Source: Neoroseomonas eburnea
GTDB taxonomy: Bacteria > Pseudomonadota > Alphaproteobacteria > Acetobacterales > Acetobacteraceae
Assembly: GCF_018129005.1 (NCBI RefSeq)
Contig: NZ_JAAEDL010000002.1
Coordinates: 141,897 to 205,896 of the forward strand
Length of the DNA stretch: 64,000 nt
Reading direction: 5' to 3'
The first letter of the stretch is position 1. Every line of letters begins with the position of its first letter. The notes under the pieces were generated by a model. The model saw only the letters and a list, made by a program, of their open reading frames with translations. It did not search any database and was not told where the DNA came from. The position numbers and the translations under genes were made by a program. Shown in pieces: positions 51,525 through 60,380 of the stretch.

Positions 51525-51921
51525 CGACGGGCTGCCGCCAAACGTCTCCTTCGCGAGAAGTTCGGGGCCCGCTTCCCTTTCCTACGCCTCGGATTTCCCG
51601 GATTCCCGCCACCTTCATCCACCGACATCCGCGGTGCATCGAAGGCCGATGCTCCGGCCGAGGGCGTGACCCGACGGCTTCACCTCGGATTCCGCCACAT
51701 GCCGCAGCAGCAAGGCACCAGCGGCCGCACGGGTGACCACGACCCTGGCAGCCATGATCCGGGCTCCTTCAAAGCGAGGGTCGCAGTCAGGCCGGGCACG
51801 CAGGTTCCCGCAGCGCGTCCGGCCGCCTTGCGTTGCGGCACCATCACATCACGCATATTGTGTAGCGTCGCTCGTCACCAGCGATCGACCCAATTGGTGC
51901 AAGGCAGCACACCCCGTGACG
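51525..51921. other. Intergenic region, no gene recognised
   Basis: About 400 bases after the MFS gene. No frame shows recognisable coding character. A short AT-richer patch (51840-51890, ATCACGCATATTGTG) lies just before the XRE gene remnant and may hold its promoter. Confidence 0.45.
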
Positions 51922-52468
51922 ATGACTGCCGCACAGTGCCGCGCCGCGAGGGCCCTCCTGAATTGGTCGCAGGATCAGCTCCAGGCCGGGGCGAAGGTCG
52001 CCCCGGAAAGCGATCGCGGACTTCGAGCGTGAGGCGCGCCAGCCCTTCCCTCGGACGCTGGAGACGCTGCGCATCGCCCTCGAAGCCGCCGGGGTCCAGT
52101 TCATCGCAGAGGATGGCGGGGGCCCAGGCGTGCGGCTGCGAAAGACGGCCGCGCCGGGCATCAGGAGCGAGCCGTCCGATGCGGCGGACCACCTGCAAAC
52201 CGAAGAGGACCAGGCGGCATATCCGGCGGAGGCCGGCGCGCGTGGCGAGCCAGCCTTGATCGCGACGGCGAAGGCCGCGGTCGCCCCCCGCGCGCCCCCG
52301 GTCGAAGCGCCGAGGCGTTCGGCCGAAGAAGGGCGAGTGACGTCACCCATGCCGGCGCTGGAGGTTGCCGCCACCCTCGGGACCGCCGGCGTCGAGTTCA
52401 ACGAAGAGGACGCGTGCCCGAGCCATGAACGAGTTGCCGCCTCACCCAGCACTCGCCCGTTACTATGA
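51922..52468 (+). pseudogene. XRE-type HTH regulator with a frameshift
   Basis: MTAAQCRAARALLNWSQDQL begins a typical XRE helix-turn-helix in one frame from 51922 and stops at 52032. The expected continuation (IADFEREARQPFPRTLETLR, EAAGVQFIAEDGGGPGVRLR) is in the next frame from about 52010. One extra base in the AAA at 52007-52009 explains the shift. The shifted frame continues with an unrelated Ala/Pro-rich tail to 52468, overlapping the methyltransferase gene. Confidence 0.72.
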
Positions 52469-53198
52469 CCGGCAGAGCCGGCGGGAGAGCTTCGTCCGCA
52501 CGCTCTTCGACCGCGGTGCGCGCGCATATGACCAGATCGACAGGGTCTTCTCCCTGGGTTCCGGTCCGCGCTACCGGCGCGATGCCCTCCGGCGCAGCGG
52601 ACTGGCACCGGGTCACCAGGTCCTGGACGTCGCGATCGGCACGGGCCTCGTCGCGCGCGAGGCGCTGCGGATCCTCGGGCACCCGGCCGGCGTCATCGGG
52701 CTCGACGTCAGTGCCGGCATGCTCCGCGAGGCGCGGCGCAACCTGCCCGTGCCGCTGCTGCAGGCGCGGGCCGAATCCATCCCCTTGGCGGATGCGGCGA
52801 TCGACCTCGTCACAGTCGGCTACGCCTTGCGGCACTTCGCGGATCTCAACCGGACCTTCGCCGAGTTCCATCGCGTGCTGCGGCCGGGCGGCAGCGTGCT
52901 GATCCTTGAGATCGACCAGCCCGAAAGCCGTGCCGGCCAGGCCGCGCTCCAGCTCTATCTGGGCCGCATCGTGCCCACGCTCTCCCGCTGGCTCGGCGGC
53001 GGCAGGGATGCCGGGGAGATGATGCGGTACTTCTGGGACACGATCGACGCCTGCGTTCCATCTGCGGCCATCGAGAAGGCGCTCGCCGGGGCTGGCTTCG
53101 CGCAGGTGTCCTGCGAGGTGCAGCTCGGCATCTTCCGCGCCTATCGGGCGAGCATCGGCGGCGGGCCCGGCGCGCAACCGCCGAACGTCAGTGCGTGA
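52425..53198 (+). CDS. UbiE/COQ5-like SAM methyltransferase
   Basis: 257 aa from ATG 52425. FDRGARAYDQIDRVFSLGSG start, SAM motif VLDVAIGTGLVAREAL, and LRHFADLNRTFAEFHRVLRP followed by GSVLILEIDQPES, as in UbiE/MenG-type quinone methyltransferases. The pattern is clear but the substrate may differ, because housekeeping UbiE normally sits with other ubiquinone genes. It lies after a broken regulator. Confidence 0.88.
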   Translation: MNELPPHPALARYYDRQSRRESFVRTLFDRGARAYDQIDRVFSLGSGPRYRRDALRRSGLAPGHQVLDVAIGTGLVAREALRILGHPAGVIGLDVSAGMLREARRNLPVPLLQARAESIPLADAAIDLVTVGYALRHFADLNRTFAEFHRVLRPGGSVLILEIDQPESRAGQAALQLYLGRIVPTLSRWLGGGRDAGEMMRYFWDTIDACVPSAAIEKALAGAGFAQVSCEVQLGIFRAYRASIGGGPGAQPPNVSA

Positions 53199-53322
53199 CT
53201 GTCGTGCGCCCTCCCGACACCTCACCGATCCCGGCCGCCTGGCTGGCCTTCGCGCCCTCGAGGCGGCATGGGCGGCGGCGCGGGCGGTGATCGGGAGCGC
53301 AGCCCTGGCAAGGGGACCTGCT

Positions 53323-53430
53323 CTAGAGCGGTTTCCGTTCGCCCTGGCTCACGGCAACCGCTCCAGCCTTCTGTTTTCGCGAGCATCTTTGCCCGATCAG
53401 GCGATTCCACCTGATCGGGATCTGCTCTAG
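53323..53430. repeat. Palindromic intergenic repeat, copy 1
   Basis: A block beginning AGAGCGGTTTCCGTTCGCCC and ending in GATCTGCTCTAG contains the long near-palindrome CCCGATCAGG...CCTGATCGGG (53391-53419). A reverse-orientation copy lies at 55866-55996. Repeats of this look are dispersed in high-GC alphaproteobacterial genomes. Its end reaches the LysR stop. Confidence 0.75.
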
Positions 53431-54326
53431 CCCTCCGCCTCGGCCAGCCCGCGGATCTGGCGGATCAGCGTGCGCGTGGCCGGCGCCGTCTCCGCGCGGC
53501 GGAAGGCGGCGACGATATCGGCGAGGATCGGCGCGCCGCGCAGCGGCCGGTAGGTCACGCCCGGCAGGGCGAGGGTCTGGCACAGGCTTTCCGGCACCAC
53601 CGCCACGCCGAGTCCTAGCGCCACCAGCGTCGCCACCGCGATCAGGTCCCGCCCCCGATGCGCGAGCCGCGGCGCGAAGCCGCCACGCTCCGCCACGGCG
53701 AGGGTGTGGTGGTGGAAGCTCATCCCGGCCTCCTGGTCGGGGATGATGAAGGCCTCGCCGGCGAGCGCCGCGGCCGGCACGGAGGGCTCGGCGATCAGCG
53801 CATGGTCCGGCGGCAGGGCGATGAAGACCGGCTCCCGCCGCAGCCGCGCGGTGACGATGCCGGGCGGCGTGGTCACCGGCGCGCGGACGAAGCCGATGTC
53901 GAGCCGGCCCTCGGCCAGCGCCTCGATCTGCGGGGCTGATTCCATCTCGTGGAGATGCAGCTCCACCTCGGGATGTTCGCGCCGCCAGGCGGCGATCGCC
54001 TGGGCCAGCACACCCGAGAGCGCGGCGGAACCCGCGAAGCCGATCTCGATGATGCCGCGTGCGCCACGCCCGGCGAGGCGCGCCACGCGCTCCGCACGGT
54101 CGAGCTGCTCGAGCGCGGGGCGCAGTTCCTCGAGGAACAGCTTGCCGGCGTCGCTCAACGCCACCGAGCGCTTGGTGCGGACGAAGAGCCGCGCGCCGAG
54201 CCGGCGTTCGAGCTCCTGCACCTGTTCGGTCAGGGAGGGCGGGGAGATGCCGAGCCTTTCGGCGGCGCGGGCGAAATGCAGCGTCTCGGCAACGGTGGCG
54301 AAGGCGCGCAGCAAGCGAAGCTCCAT
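53427..54326 (-). CDS. LysR-family transcription regulator
   Basis: 299 aa. N-terminal HTH (MELRLLRAFATVAETLHFAR, LGISPPSLTEQVQELERRLG, RLFVRTKRSVALSDAGKLFL) and substrate-binding domain (IGFAGSAALSGVLAQAIAAW, EGRLDIGFVRAPVTTPPGIV). Divergent from the MFS gene, with a LysR-type box between them, so it most likely controls both. Confidence 0.95.
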   Translation of the reverse strand: MELRLLRAFATVAETLHFARAAERLGISPPSLTEQVQELERRLGARLFVRTKRSVALSDAGKLFLEELRPALEQLDRAERVARLAGRGARGIIEIGFAGSAALSGVLAQAIAAWRREHPEVELHLHEMESAPQIEALAEGRLDIGFVRAPVTTPPGIVTARLRREPVFIALPPDHALIAEPSVPAAALAGEAFIIPDQEAGMSFHHHTLAVAERGGFAPRLAHRGRDLIAVATLVALGLGVAVVPESLCQTLALPGVTYRPLRGAPILADIVAAFRRAETAPATRTLIRQIRGLAEAEG

Positions 54327-54347
54327 GCCCGCAGACTAGGTCGGATT

Positions 54348-54364
54348 ATTCGGCTGCGCCGAAT
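54348..54364. promoter_or_regulatory. LysR box (ATTCGGC-TGC-GCCGAAT)
   Basis: Perfect 7-bp inverted repeat with a TGC centre at 54348-54364, containing T-N11-A (T54350, A54362), 22 bases before the LysR start. It is the expected regulator-binding site for the divergent pair. AT-rich DNA just to the right may hold the -10/-35 elements of the MFS promoter. Confidence 0.7.
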
Positions 54365-54489
54365 TTTTTTGCGGTGCAGCAGCAATGACCCTGTCAATGT
54401 TTCTGACCTAAATTGCGGCACGCGGCCATCGCATCCGCCAAGATTGCTCAGGGAAACGGCGTCCAGCCCATTCCAGGAGCAGTTCTGCC

Positions 54490-55743
54490 GTGAGCAGCAC
54501 AGTCGCCGGCCCCGTCACCCTCCCCGCCCAGCCCGCAACGGCGACGCCCCATATCGAGCGCGGCACGGCCGCCTTCATCCGCACGAGCATCGCGCTGTTC
54601 TGCGCGGGGCTCGCGACCTTCACCCTGCTCTACTGCACGCAGCCGCTGCTTCCGGTCTTCTCGCGGGAATTCGGCGTCAGCGCCGCCTCGGCGAGCCTTG
54701 CGATCTCGCTCCCTTCGATCGCGCTCGCGATCGGCACGCTGGTGGCGAGCTCGCTCTCGGAGAGCTTCGGCCGAAAGCCGCTGATGGTGGGTTCCGTCTT
54801 CGCCTCGGCCGGGCTGACCTTGGTCTCCGCCTTCGCGCCGAGCTGGGAAGCCTTCCTCATCCTGCGCGCGCTGCAGGGCCTGGCGCTGGCGGGCCTGCCG
54901 GCCGCGGCCATGGCCTATCTCGCCGAGGAAGTGCATCCGCGCTCCATCGGCCTGTCCATGGGGCTCTACATCAGCGGCAACGCGCTGGGCGGCATGGCCG
55001 GACGCGTCGGGGCAGGGCTGTTGAGCGAGTTCGTCTCCTGGCATGTCGCCGTGGGCGCCATGGGTGCGCTCGGCCTGGTGACGGCGACGGTCTTCCTGGT
55101 GAACCTGCGGCCATCCCGCCATTTCACGCCGCGGCCGCTGCGGCTCGGCAGCCTCGCCCAGGGCTTCGCGGGCCATCTGCGCGAGCGGGGGCTGCGCGCG
55201 CTGTTCCTGACCGGCGCCCTGCTGATGGGCGGCTTCGTGACGATGTACAACTACATCGGCTATCGGCTGGTGGCGCCGGAGATCGGCCTCTCGCCGAGCA
55301 TCGCGGGACTCGTCTACTCGGTCTATCTCGTGGGCATCGTCGCTTCGGTCAGCATCGGCGCGCTGGCCGACCGGCTCGGCCGGGCGCGGATCTTCTGGAT
55401 GAACCTGGTGGTGATCCTGGTCGGGCTCGGCGTCTCCCTGTTGCCCTCGGTGACCGGGGCGGTGGTGGGGCTGGCGTTCCTGACGCTCGGCTTCTTCGGC
55501 GCGCATGCGATCGCCTGCGCCTGGGTCGGGCGGCGCGCGCTGAAGGCCAAGGCGCAGGCTTCCTCGCTCTATCTCTTCGCCTGCTATGGCGGCTCGGCCG
55601 TGCTCGGCACCTTCGGGGGCTGGGCGCTCGAGGCCTGGGGCTGGGCCGGCGTGGTCGGGCTGATCGCCGTCTGCACGCTGGTGGCGCTGGTCGCGGCGCT
55701 TTGGCTCTCGCGGCTGAAGCCGCTGGCGCAACCGGTGGCCTGA
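54490..55743 (+). CDS. MFS transporter (YnfM-like)
   Basis: 417 aa, GTG start. Twelve helices; FCAGLATFTLLYCTQPLLPV, LSESFGRKPLMVGSVFASAG (loop 2-3), RALQGLALAGLPAAAMAYLA, and GMAGRVGAGLLSEFVSWHVA resemble the YnfM/DHA1 branch. It likely exports or imports an organic compound whose signal is read by the divergent LysR regulator. The pair is bracketed by palindromic repeats. Confidence 0.92.
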   Translation: MSSTVAGPVTLPAQPATATPHIERGTAAFIRTSIALFCAGLATFTLLYCTQPLLPVFSREFGVSAASASLAISLPSIALAIGTLVASSLSESFGRKPLMVGSVFASAGLTLVSAFAPSWEAFLILRALQGLALAGLPAAAMAYLAEEVHPRSIGLSMGLYISGNALGGMAGRVGAGLLSEFVSWHVAVGAMGALGLVTATVFLVNLRPSRHFTPRPLRLGSLAQGFAGHLRERGLRALFLTGALLMGGFVTMYNYIGYRLVAPEIGLSPSIAGLVYSVYLVGIVASVSIGALADRLGRARIFWMNLVVILVGLGVSLLPSVTGAVVGLAFLTLGFFGAHAIACAWVGRRALKAKAQASSLYLFACYGGSAVLGTFGGWALEAWGWAGVVGLIAVCTLVALVAALWLSRLKPLAQPVA

Positions 55744-55865
55744 ACGATCCCGCGCACCCGGCGCAGCCCGATCGTGCGCCGGGGGCCCGGATGTCCGATC
55801 CGTCCCGGTGGCCTGATCCGGAAGTCCTGCGCGCTTCGCGGCAAGCAGGCCGTTGAAGGCAAAGG

Positions 55866-55996
55866 CTAGAGCAGATCCCGATCAGTTGGAATCACCTGAT
55901 CGGGCAAAGATGCTCGCGAAAACAAGAGGCTGGAGCGGTTTCCGTTCGCCTTGGCTCACGGCAACCTCTCACGCCCTCTGCGTTCGCGAGCATCTC
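55866..55996. repeat. Palindromic intergenic repeat, copy 2
   Basis: AGAGCAGATCCCGATCAG starts the reverse complement of copy 1, including GGGCAAAGATGCTCGCGAAAAC (first 20 match). After GGCTGGAGCGGTT it changes to a direct-orientation copy of the other arm (TCCGTTCGCCTTGGCTCACG). It thus looks like a composite of both arms. It ends 5 bases before the thiolase remnant. Confidence 0.75.
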
Positions 55997-56000
55997 GGCC

Positions 56001-56399
56001 CTAGGCGGCCTCCAGCGCCAGCGCGATGCCTAGGCCGCCCCCGATGCACAGCGTGACCATGCCGCGGCGCAGCCCGTCTCGCCGCATCCCATGCAGCAGC
56101 CGCGTCACCAGCACCGCGCCGGTGGCGCCGATCGGGTGGCCGTGGGCGATGGCGCCGCCTTCAGGGTTGATGATGTCCTCGGGCAGGCCGAGTTCCTGTG
56201 CCACGGCGAGGGGCACGGCGGCGAAGGCCTCGTTGATCTCGATGCGCTCCAGGTCGCCGATCGCCCAGCCCGCCCGCTCCAGCGCCCGCCGTACCGCCGG
56301 TACGGGGCCGAGGCCGAACAGGCCGGGTTCCACCGCCGCGACGCCATAGCCGACCAGCCGCGCGCTGGGTTGCAGGCCGGTCGCCTCGGCGAAGGCGCG
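56001..56399 (-). pseudogene. Thiolase C-terminal remnant
   Basis: The last 132 codons of an acetyl-CoA acetyltransferase: LGPVPAVRRALERAGWAIGD, IEINEAFAAVPLAVAQELGL, AHGHPIGATGAVLVTRLLHG and VTLCIGGGLGIALALEA, with catalytic His and Cys of the C-terminal half. The N-terminal half and its nucleophilic Cys are absent. Probably the deleted end of the acyl-CoA cluster. Confidence 0.85.
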
Positions 56400-56455
56400 G
56401 CTGCGGGCGGAGTGATCGCGCTCCGGACCCGGGTCGGGGGGTGCTCCGGGCAGGA

Positions 56456-57598
56456 TCAGCCGAACGTGCCGGCGGCGCTCAGCGTGGCGATCTCCTCCTC
56501 GGCCAGCCATCCCGAGAGCGCCTCGGCCACGTGAACCGGATCGGCTTCGCATGGCGGCGTCGGCGCCTCCGGCACGGTGCGGCTGAAGCGGGGTGCCGGG
56601 CCGGGCTGCACGACGCCCTCGACCTCGATGTAGGTTCCGCGCGCGACCATGTGCGGGTGCCGTCGTGACTCCTCCATGGTGAGCACCGGCGCAAAGCACC
56701 CGTCCGTGCCTTCAAGCAGTTCGCACCATTCCGCCCTGCTCCTCGTGCGGAAGACGGCGGCCAGGCGCGCACGCGCCTCCGGCCAGCGGGCGCGATCGTG
56801 CTGCGCGGGGAAATCCTCCGCCGCGATGCCGAGGCGGCGCAGCAGCTCCGCGTGGAAGCGCCCCTCGATGGGCGCGACCGAGATCCAGCCCCCGTCGGCG
56901 CATGCGTAGCAGTCATAGAAATAGGCGCCGGAATCGAGCAGGTTCGCGCCGCGCTCCTCCTGCATCATCCCGGCGGCGAGCAGGCCATGGAAGCCGGTCA
57001 TGAGATGGGCGGTGCCGTCCACGATGGCGGCATCCACCACCTGGCCCCGCCCCGATACGCGCGCTTCCAGCAGCGCCGACAGCACCCCGACCGCGAGGTA
57101 GAGGGAGCCGCCCGCGAAATCCCCGACCAGGTTGAGCGGCGGCGTGGGCGGCTGTCCCGCGCGCCCGATCGCGTGCAGCGCCCCGGTCACGGCGATGTAG
57201 TTGAGGTCATGGCCCGCTGCCTGGGCAAGCGGCCCCGCCTGCCCCCAGCCCGTCATGCGGCCGTAGACGAGGCGCGGATTGCGCGCATGGCACGCCTCCG
57301 GCCCCAGGCCGAGGCGCTCCGTCACACCGGGGCGGAAGCCTTCGAGCAGGCAATCCGCCGTCTCGACCATGCGCAGCACAAGTTCCCGCGCTTCCGGCCG
57401 CTTGAGGTCGAGCGCCACCGCCTGCCGCCCACGCAGCGCGAGGTTCGCACGGATCGGCCGCTTCACGCCGAGATCCTGCGGATCCGGCCGGTCGATGCGC
57501 AGCACGGTCGCACCGAGATCGGCCAGCAGCATCGCGCACATCGGCAGCGGGCCGATGCCGGCGAGTTCCAGGATCCTGATCCCGGCGAGCGGTCCCAT
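56456..57598 (-). CDS. CaiB/BaiF CoA-transferase family (AMACR-like)
   Basis: 380 aa. MGPLAGIRILELAGIGPLPM and GATVLRIDRPDP start, VYGRMTGWGQAGPLAQAAGH then DLNYIA with His130/Asp131, and LNLVGDFAGG with Asp160. This His-Asp-Asp set is that of alpha-methylacyl-CoA racemases, so racemisation of 2-methylacyl-CoA is possible; CoA transfer is an alternative. It is 16 bases downstream of a Bug/TctC gene in the same operon. Confidence 0.92.
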   Translation of the reverse strand: MGPLAGIRILELAGIGPLPMCAMLLADLGATVLRIDRPDPQDLGVKRPIRANLALRGRQAVALDLKRPEARELVLRMVETADCLLEGFRPGVTERLGLGPEACHARNPRLVYGRMTGWGQAGPLAQAAGHDLNYIAVTGALHAIGRAGQPPTPPLNLVGDFAGGSLYLAVGVLSALLEARVSGRGQVVDAAIVDGTAHLMTGFHGLLAAGMMQEERGANLLDSGAYFYDCYACADGGWISVAPIEGRFHAELLRRLGIAAEDFPAQHDRARWPEARARLAAVFRTRSRAEWCELLEGTDGCFAPVLTMEESRRHPHMVARGTYIEVEGVVQPGPAPRFSRTVPEAPTPPCEADPVHVAEALSGWLAEEEIATLSAAGTFG

Positions 57599-57614
57599 GG
57601 CGATCCCTGCCCGC

Positions 57615-58601
57615 TCAGTTCATCTCGAGCACGAGGCCCTCGCGCCGGACGACGTCGCCCCATTTGGCGACCTCGGCAGCGACGAAGGCGGCGAATTGCT
57701 CCTGCGTGGTGACATGCGGATCCGAGCCGGCCTGGCGCAGCCGCGCGACCGTCTCCGGGTTCTGCAGCATGGTCCGCGCTTCGGCGTTCCAGGCGAGGAT
57801 CGCGTCGCGCGGCGCCGCGGCGTGGCCGAACAGCGCCGCCCAGGTGCTGACGTCGTAGGCGCCGAGGTCCGGCGCAGTCTCGCGCAGCGCCGGCAGGTCC
57901 GGGAAGAGCGGGCTGCGCGTGGCGGAGGTGACGGCCAGCGCGCGCAGCCGGCCCGCCTGGATATGCTGGGCCGCCGCGATCAGGTTCTCGAACATGAACT
58001 GGATGTTGCCGGCCAGGAGCTCGGTCAGCGCCGGGGCGGAACCGCGGAACGGCACATGCGTCGCCTGCGCGCCGGTGAGCTGCAGGAACCACACGGCCGA
58101 GAGGTGCGGCGACTGGCCGATGCCCGACGACCCGTAGTTCAGGGGCTGCGAGCTGCGGCGCAGCAGGGCGACGAATTCGGCGACGGTGTTCGCCTGCACC
58201 GAGGGATGCACGACCAGCACGTTCGGCCCGCGGATGAGGCCGGAGGTCGGCATGAAGGCGTCCGGCCTGTAGGGCAGGTTGCGGAACAGGGAATAGGCGG
58301 TGGCCTGCGGCCCAATGTTGCCGACCAGCATGGTGTGCCCGTCCGGCGCGGCGCGGAGGAATTCCGTGGTACCGATCACGCCGCCGCCGCCGGCCTTGTT
58401 GTCCACCACGCAGGGCTGGCCCCAGGCTTCCTGCACGCGCCCGGCCAGCAGCCGCGCCGCGATGTCGGTGATGCCGCCCGGCGGCGCCGGGACGACGATG
58501 CGCGTGGGCCGCGCCGGGCGCCATTCGCTCGCCCGGGCCGCTGGCGCGACGGCCGTGAGCGCGGCAGCGCCAAGCAGGGTGCGGCGTGTGATGTCAGCCA
58601 T
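57615..58601 (-). CDS. Bug/TctC-family substrate-binding protein
   Basis: 328 aa. Twin-arginine-like RRTLLGAAALTAVAPAARA leader, then RIVVPAPPGGITDIAARLLA and the family motifs GGGGVIGTTEFLRAAPDGHT, NYGSSGIGQSPHLSAVWFLQ, and VPFRGSAPALTELLAGNIQF. Such proteins bind carboxylates or aromatic acids in the periplasm. No TctA/TctB membrane genes are in the window. Confidence 0.93.
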   Translation of the reverse strand: MADITRRTLLGAAALTAVAPAARASEWRPARPTRIVVPAPPGGITDIAARLLAGRVQEAWGQPCVVDNKAGGGGVIGTTEFLRAAPDGHTMLVGNIGPQATAYSLFRNLPYRPDAFMPTSGLIRGPNVLVVHPSVQANTVAEFVALLRRSSQPLNYGSSGIGQSPHLSAVWFLQLTGAQATHVPFRGSAPALTELLAGNIQFMFENLIAAAQHIQAGRLRALAVTSATRSPLFPDLPALRETAPDLGAYDVSTWAALFGHAAAPRDAILAWNAEARTMLQNPETVARLRQAGSDPHVTTQEQFAAFVAAEVAKWGDVVRREGLVLEMN

Positions 58602-58653
58602 GGTCGTTCGTCTCCCGGTTCTTCCCGATGGGGTGGTGCGGCGTCGTCGCCGA

Positions 58654-60198
58654 TCAGTTCACCTGGCGCGCAAGGCCCTGCCACCAGGGCGCGCGCAGCG
58701 CCGCCTTCTGGACCTTGCCGGTGCCGCTGCGGGGCAGCGGCTCGGTGCGGAGCTCGATGGTCTTGGGGCATTTGTAGCCGGCGATGCGCGTGCGGCAGTG
58801 GGCGATGAGGCCGGCCTCCGAGAGCTCCATCCCGGCGCGCGCGACGACCACCGCGTGCACCGCCTCCCCCCAGCGTTCATGGGGCACGCCGAAGACGGTG
58901 CATTCCAGGACCGCGGGATGGTCGTGCAGCGCGTTCTCGACCTCGGCGCAATAGACGTTCTCGCCGCCGCTCACGATCATGTCCTTGAGCCGGTCGACGA
59001 GGAACAGGTAGCCGCGCGCATCGAGGTATCCGGCATCGCCCGTGTGCATCCAGCCGCCGGCGAGGGCGCGCGCGGTCTCCTCGGGACGGTTCCAGTAGCC
59101 GGCCATCACCGTCGCGCCGCGCACCTGGATCTCGCCCACCGCGCCGGGCGGGAGCGGATGGTCCTGCGGATCGGCGATGCGCAGCTCGACATTCGGCACC
59201 ACCTGGCCGGCGGAGCGCAGCAGGGCCGAACCCGCCACGTGGTCGCGCGACGACAGCATGGTCGCGACCGGCGACAGTTCCGTCTGGCCGTAGGATTGCA
59301 TGAGGCCGACATGCGGCAGCCGGTCGAGCAGCGCCTCGATCAGCGCCTGCGGCATCGGCGCCGCGCCGTAGCTCAGGGTGCGCAGGCTCGACAGGTCGTG
59401 CGCGGCGAAATCCGGCACGCCGAGCAGGGCGGTGACCATCGCCGGCACCACCACGGCCATGGTCACGCCATCCTCCGCGATGGTGCGCAGCACGGCGGCG
59501 GCATCGAAGCGCGGCAGCACCACATGCGTGCCGGCGAACACCGTGGTCGAGTAGACGCGCGCCCCGGCGCCGAGATGGAACAGCGGCCCGCAATGCAGGT
59601 GCACGGTCTCGCTCGTCATGCCGAGCATGGAGGAGACGTTGAGCGCGTTCGTCACCAGGTTCGCGTGCGTCAGCATCACGCCCTTGGCGCGCCCGGTGGT
59701 GCCGCCGGTGTAGAACAGGCAGGCGAGGTCGCCGCCGCCGCGGCCGGCATCCTCGGCCGGTGCCTGCGCGGCGATCATCGCTTCGAGATCCGCGCCGATC
59801 GTCACCACCCTGGGCGGCGCGGCCATGTCGCGCGCGAGGCTGGCGGCGAGCTCGGCATGCGCGGCATCCGCGAGCAGCACGCGTGGCGTCGCATCCTGCA
59901 GCATCTCGAGCATCTCGGCCGGGGCGAAGCGGCTGTTCACCGGGGCGAGGACACCGCCCGCCCAGGGGATGGCATGGTAGGCCTCGACATAGGCATGGCT
60001 GCTGTCGGCCAGGATCGAGACCCGGTCCCCGGGCCCGACGCCGAGGGCGCGCAGGGCGGCGGCCATCCGCGCCACGCGGTCCGCATGCTCGCGCCAGGTG
60101 AAGCGCCGCGCGCCGTCCACGACCGCGGTGCAGTCACCGCGGATGGCGGCGGCGCGCGCCACGCCGGCTGTCAGGCTCAAGGCTGCGCCGCCGGTCAC
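58654..60198 (-). CDS. AMP-dependent acyl-CoA synthetase/ligase
   Basis: 514 aa from GTG 60198; the frame is open to 60267 but homology starts here. ANL motifs: FYTGGTTGRAKGVMLTHANL (P-loop), QSYGQTELSP, GGWMHTGDAGYLDARGYLFL, KDMIVSGGENVYCAEVE and PLPRSGTGKVQKAAL with the C-terminal catalytic Lys. It activates a carboxylic acid to its CoA ester at the head of the operon; the acid is unknown. Confidence 0.95.
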   Translation of the reverse strand: MTGGAALSLTAGVARAAAIRGDCTAVVDGARRFTWREHADRVARMAAALRALGVGPGDRVSILADSSHAYVEAYHAIPWAGGVLAPVNSRFAPAEMLEMLQDATPRVLLADAAHAELAASLARDMAAPPRVVTIGADLEAMIAAQAPAEDAGRGGGDLACLFYTGGTTGRAKGVMLTHANLVTNALNVSSMLGMTSETVHLHCGPLFHLGAGARVYSTTVFAGTHVVLPRFDAAAVLRTIAEDGVTMAVVVPAMVTALLGVPDFAAHDLSSLRTLSYGAAPMPQALIEALLDRLPHVGLMQSYGQTELSPVATMLSSRDHVAGSALLRSAGQVVPNVELRIADPQDHPLPPGAVGEIQVRGATVMAGYWNRPEETARALAGGWMHTGDAGYLDARGYLFLVDRLKDMIVSGGENVYCAEVENALHDHPAVLECTVFGVPHERWGEAVHAVVVARAGMELSEAGLIAHCRTRIAGYKCPKTIELRTEPLPRSGTGKVQKAALRAPWWQGLARQVN

Positions 60199-60299
60199 GC
60201 CGCGGCCTCGCCCTCGGCCAGCCGGGCGGTGCTGTGCCGGCCTCGCTGCCCTGCGCCGGTGGCGCACGTCACCCTGCCCGCGCGTTCCATCCGCCGGCG

Positions 60300-60380
60300 C
60301 TCCTCCGCATTTTCGGTGAGGCTAGGTCACCTCCGTCGGAATGCGCAAGGTTGATCTTCTGTCCAAGAAAAGAAATTCTA
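60300..60380. promoter_or_regulatory. AT-rich promoter region upstream of the ligase gene
   Basis: An AT-richer patch between the ligase start and the IclR stop. On the minus strand it contains AATTTCTTTTCTTGGACAGA, which partly resembles ATTCCTTCCACAGAAT before the acyl-CoA dehydrogenase (61214-61229). The two could be IclR-family operators, but the match is weak. Confidence 0.3.

Noticed and set aside
53949-55856. Long plus-strand frame over the LysR end and MFS gene
   Set aside because: It runs in the wrong frame of the MFS transporter and lacks any domain; the 54490 frame shows twelve helices and MFS motifs.
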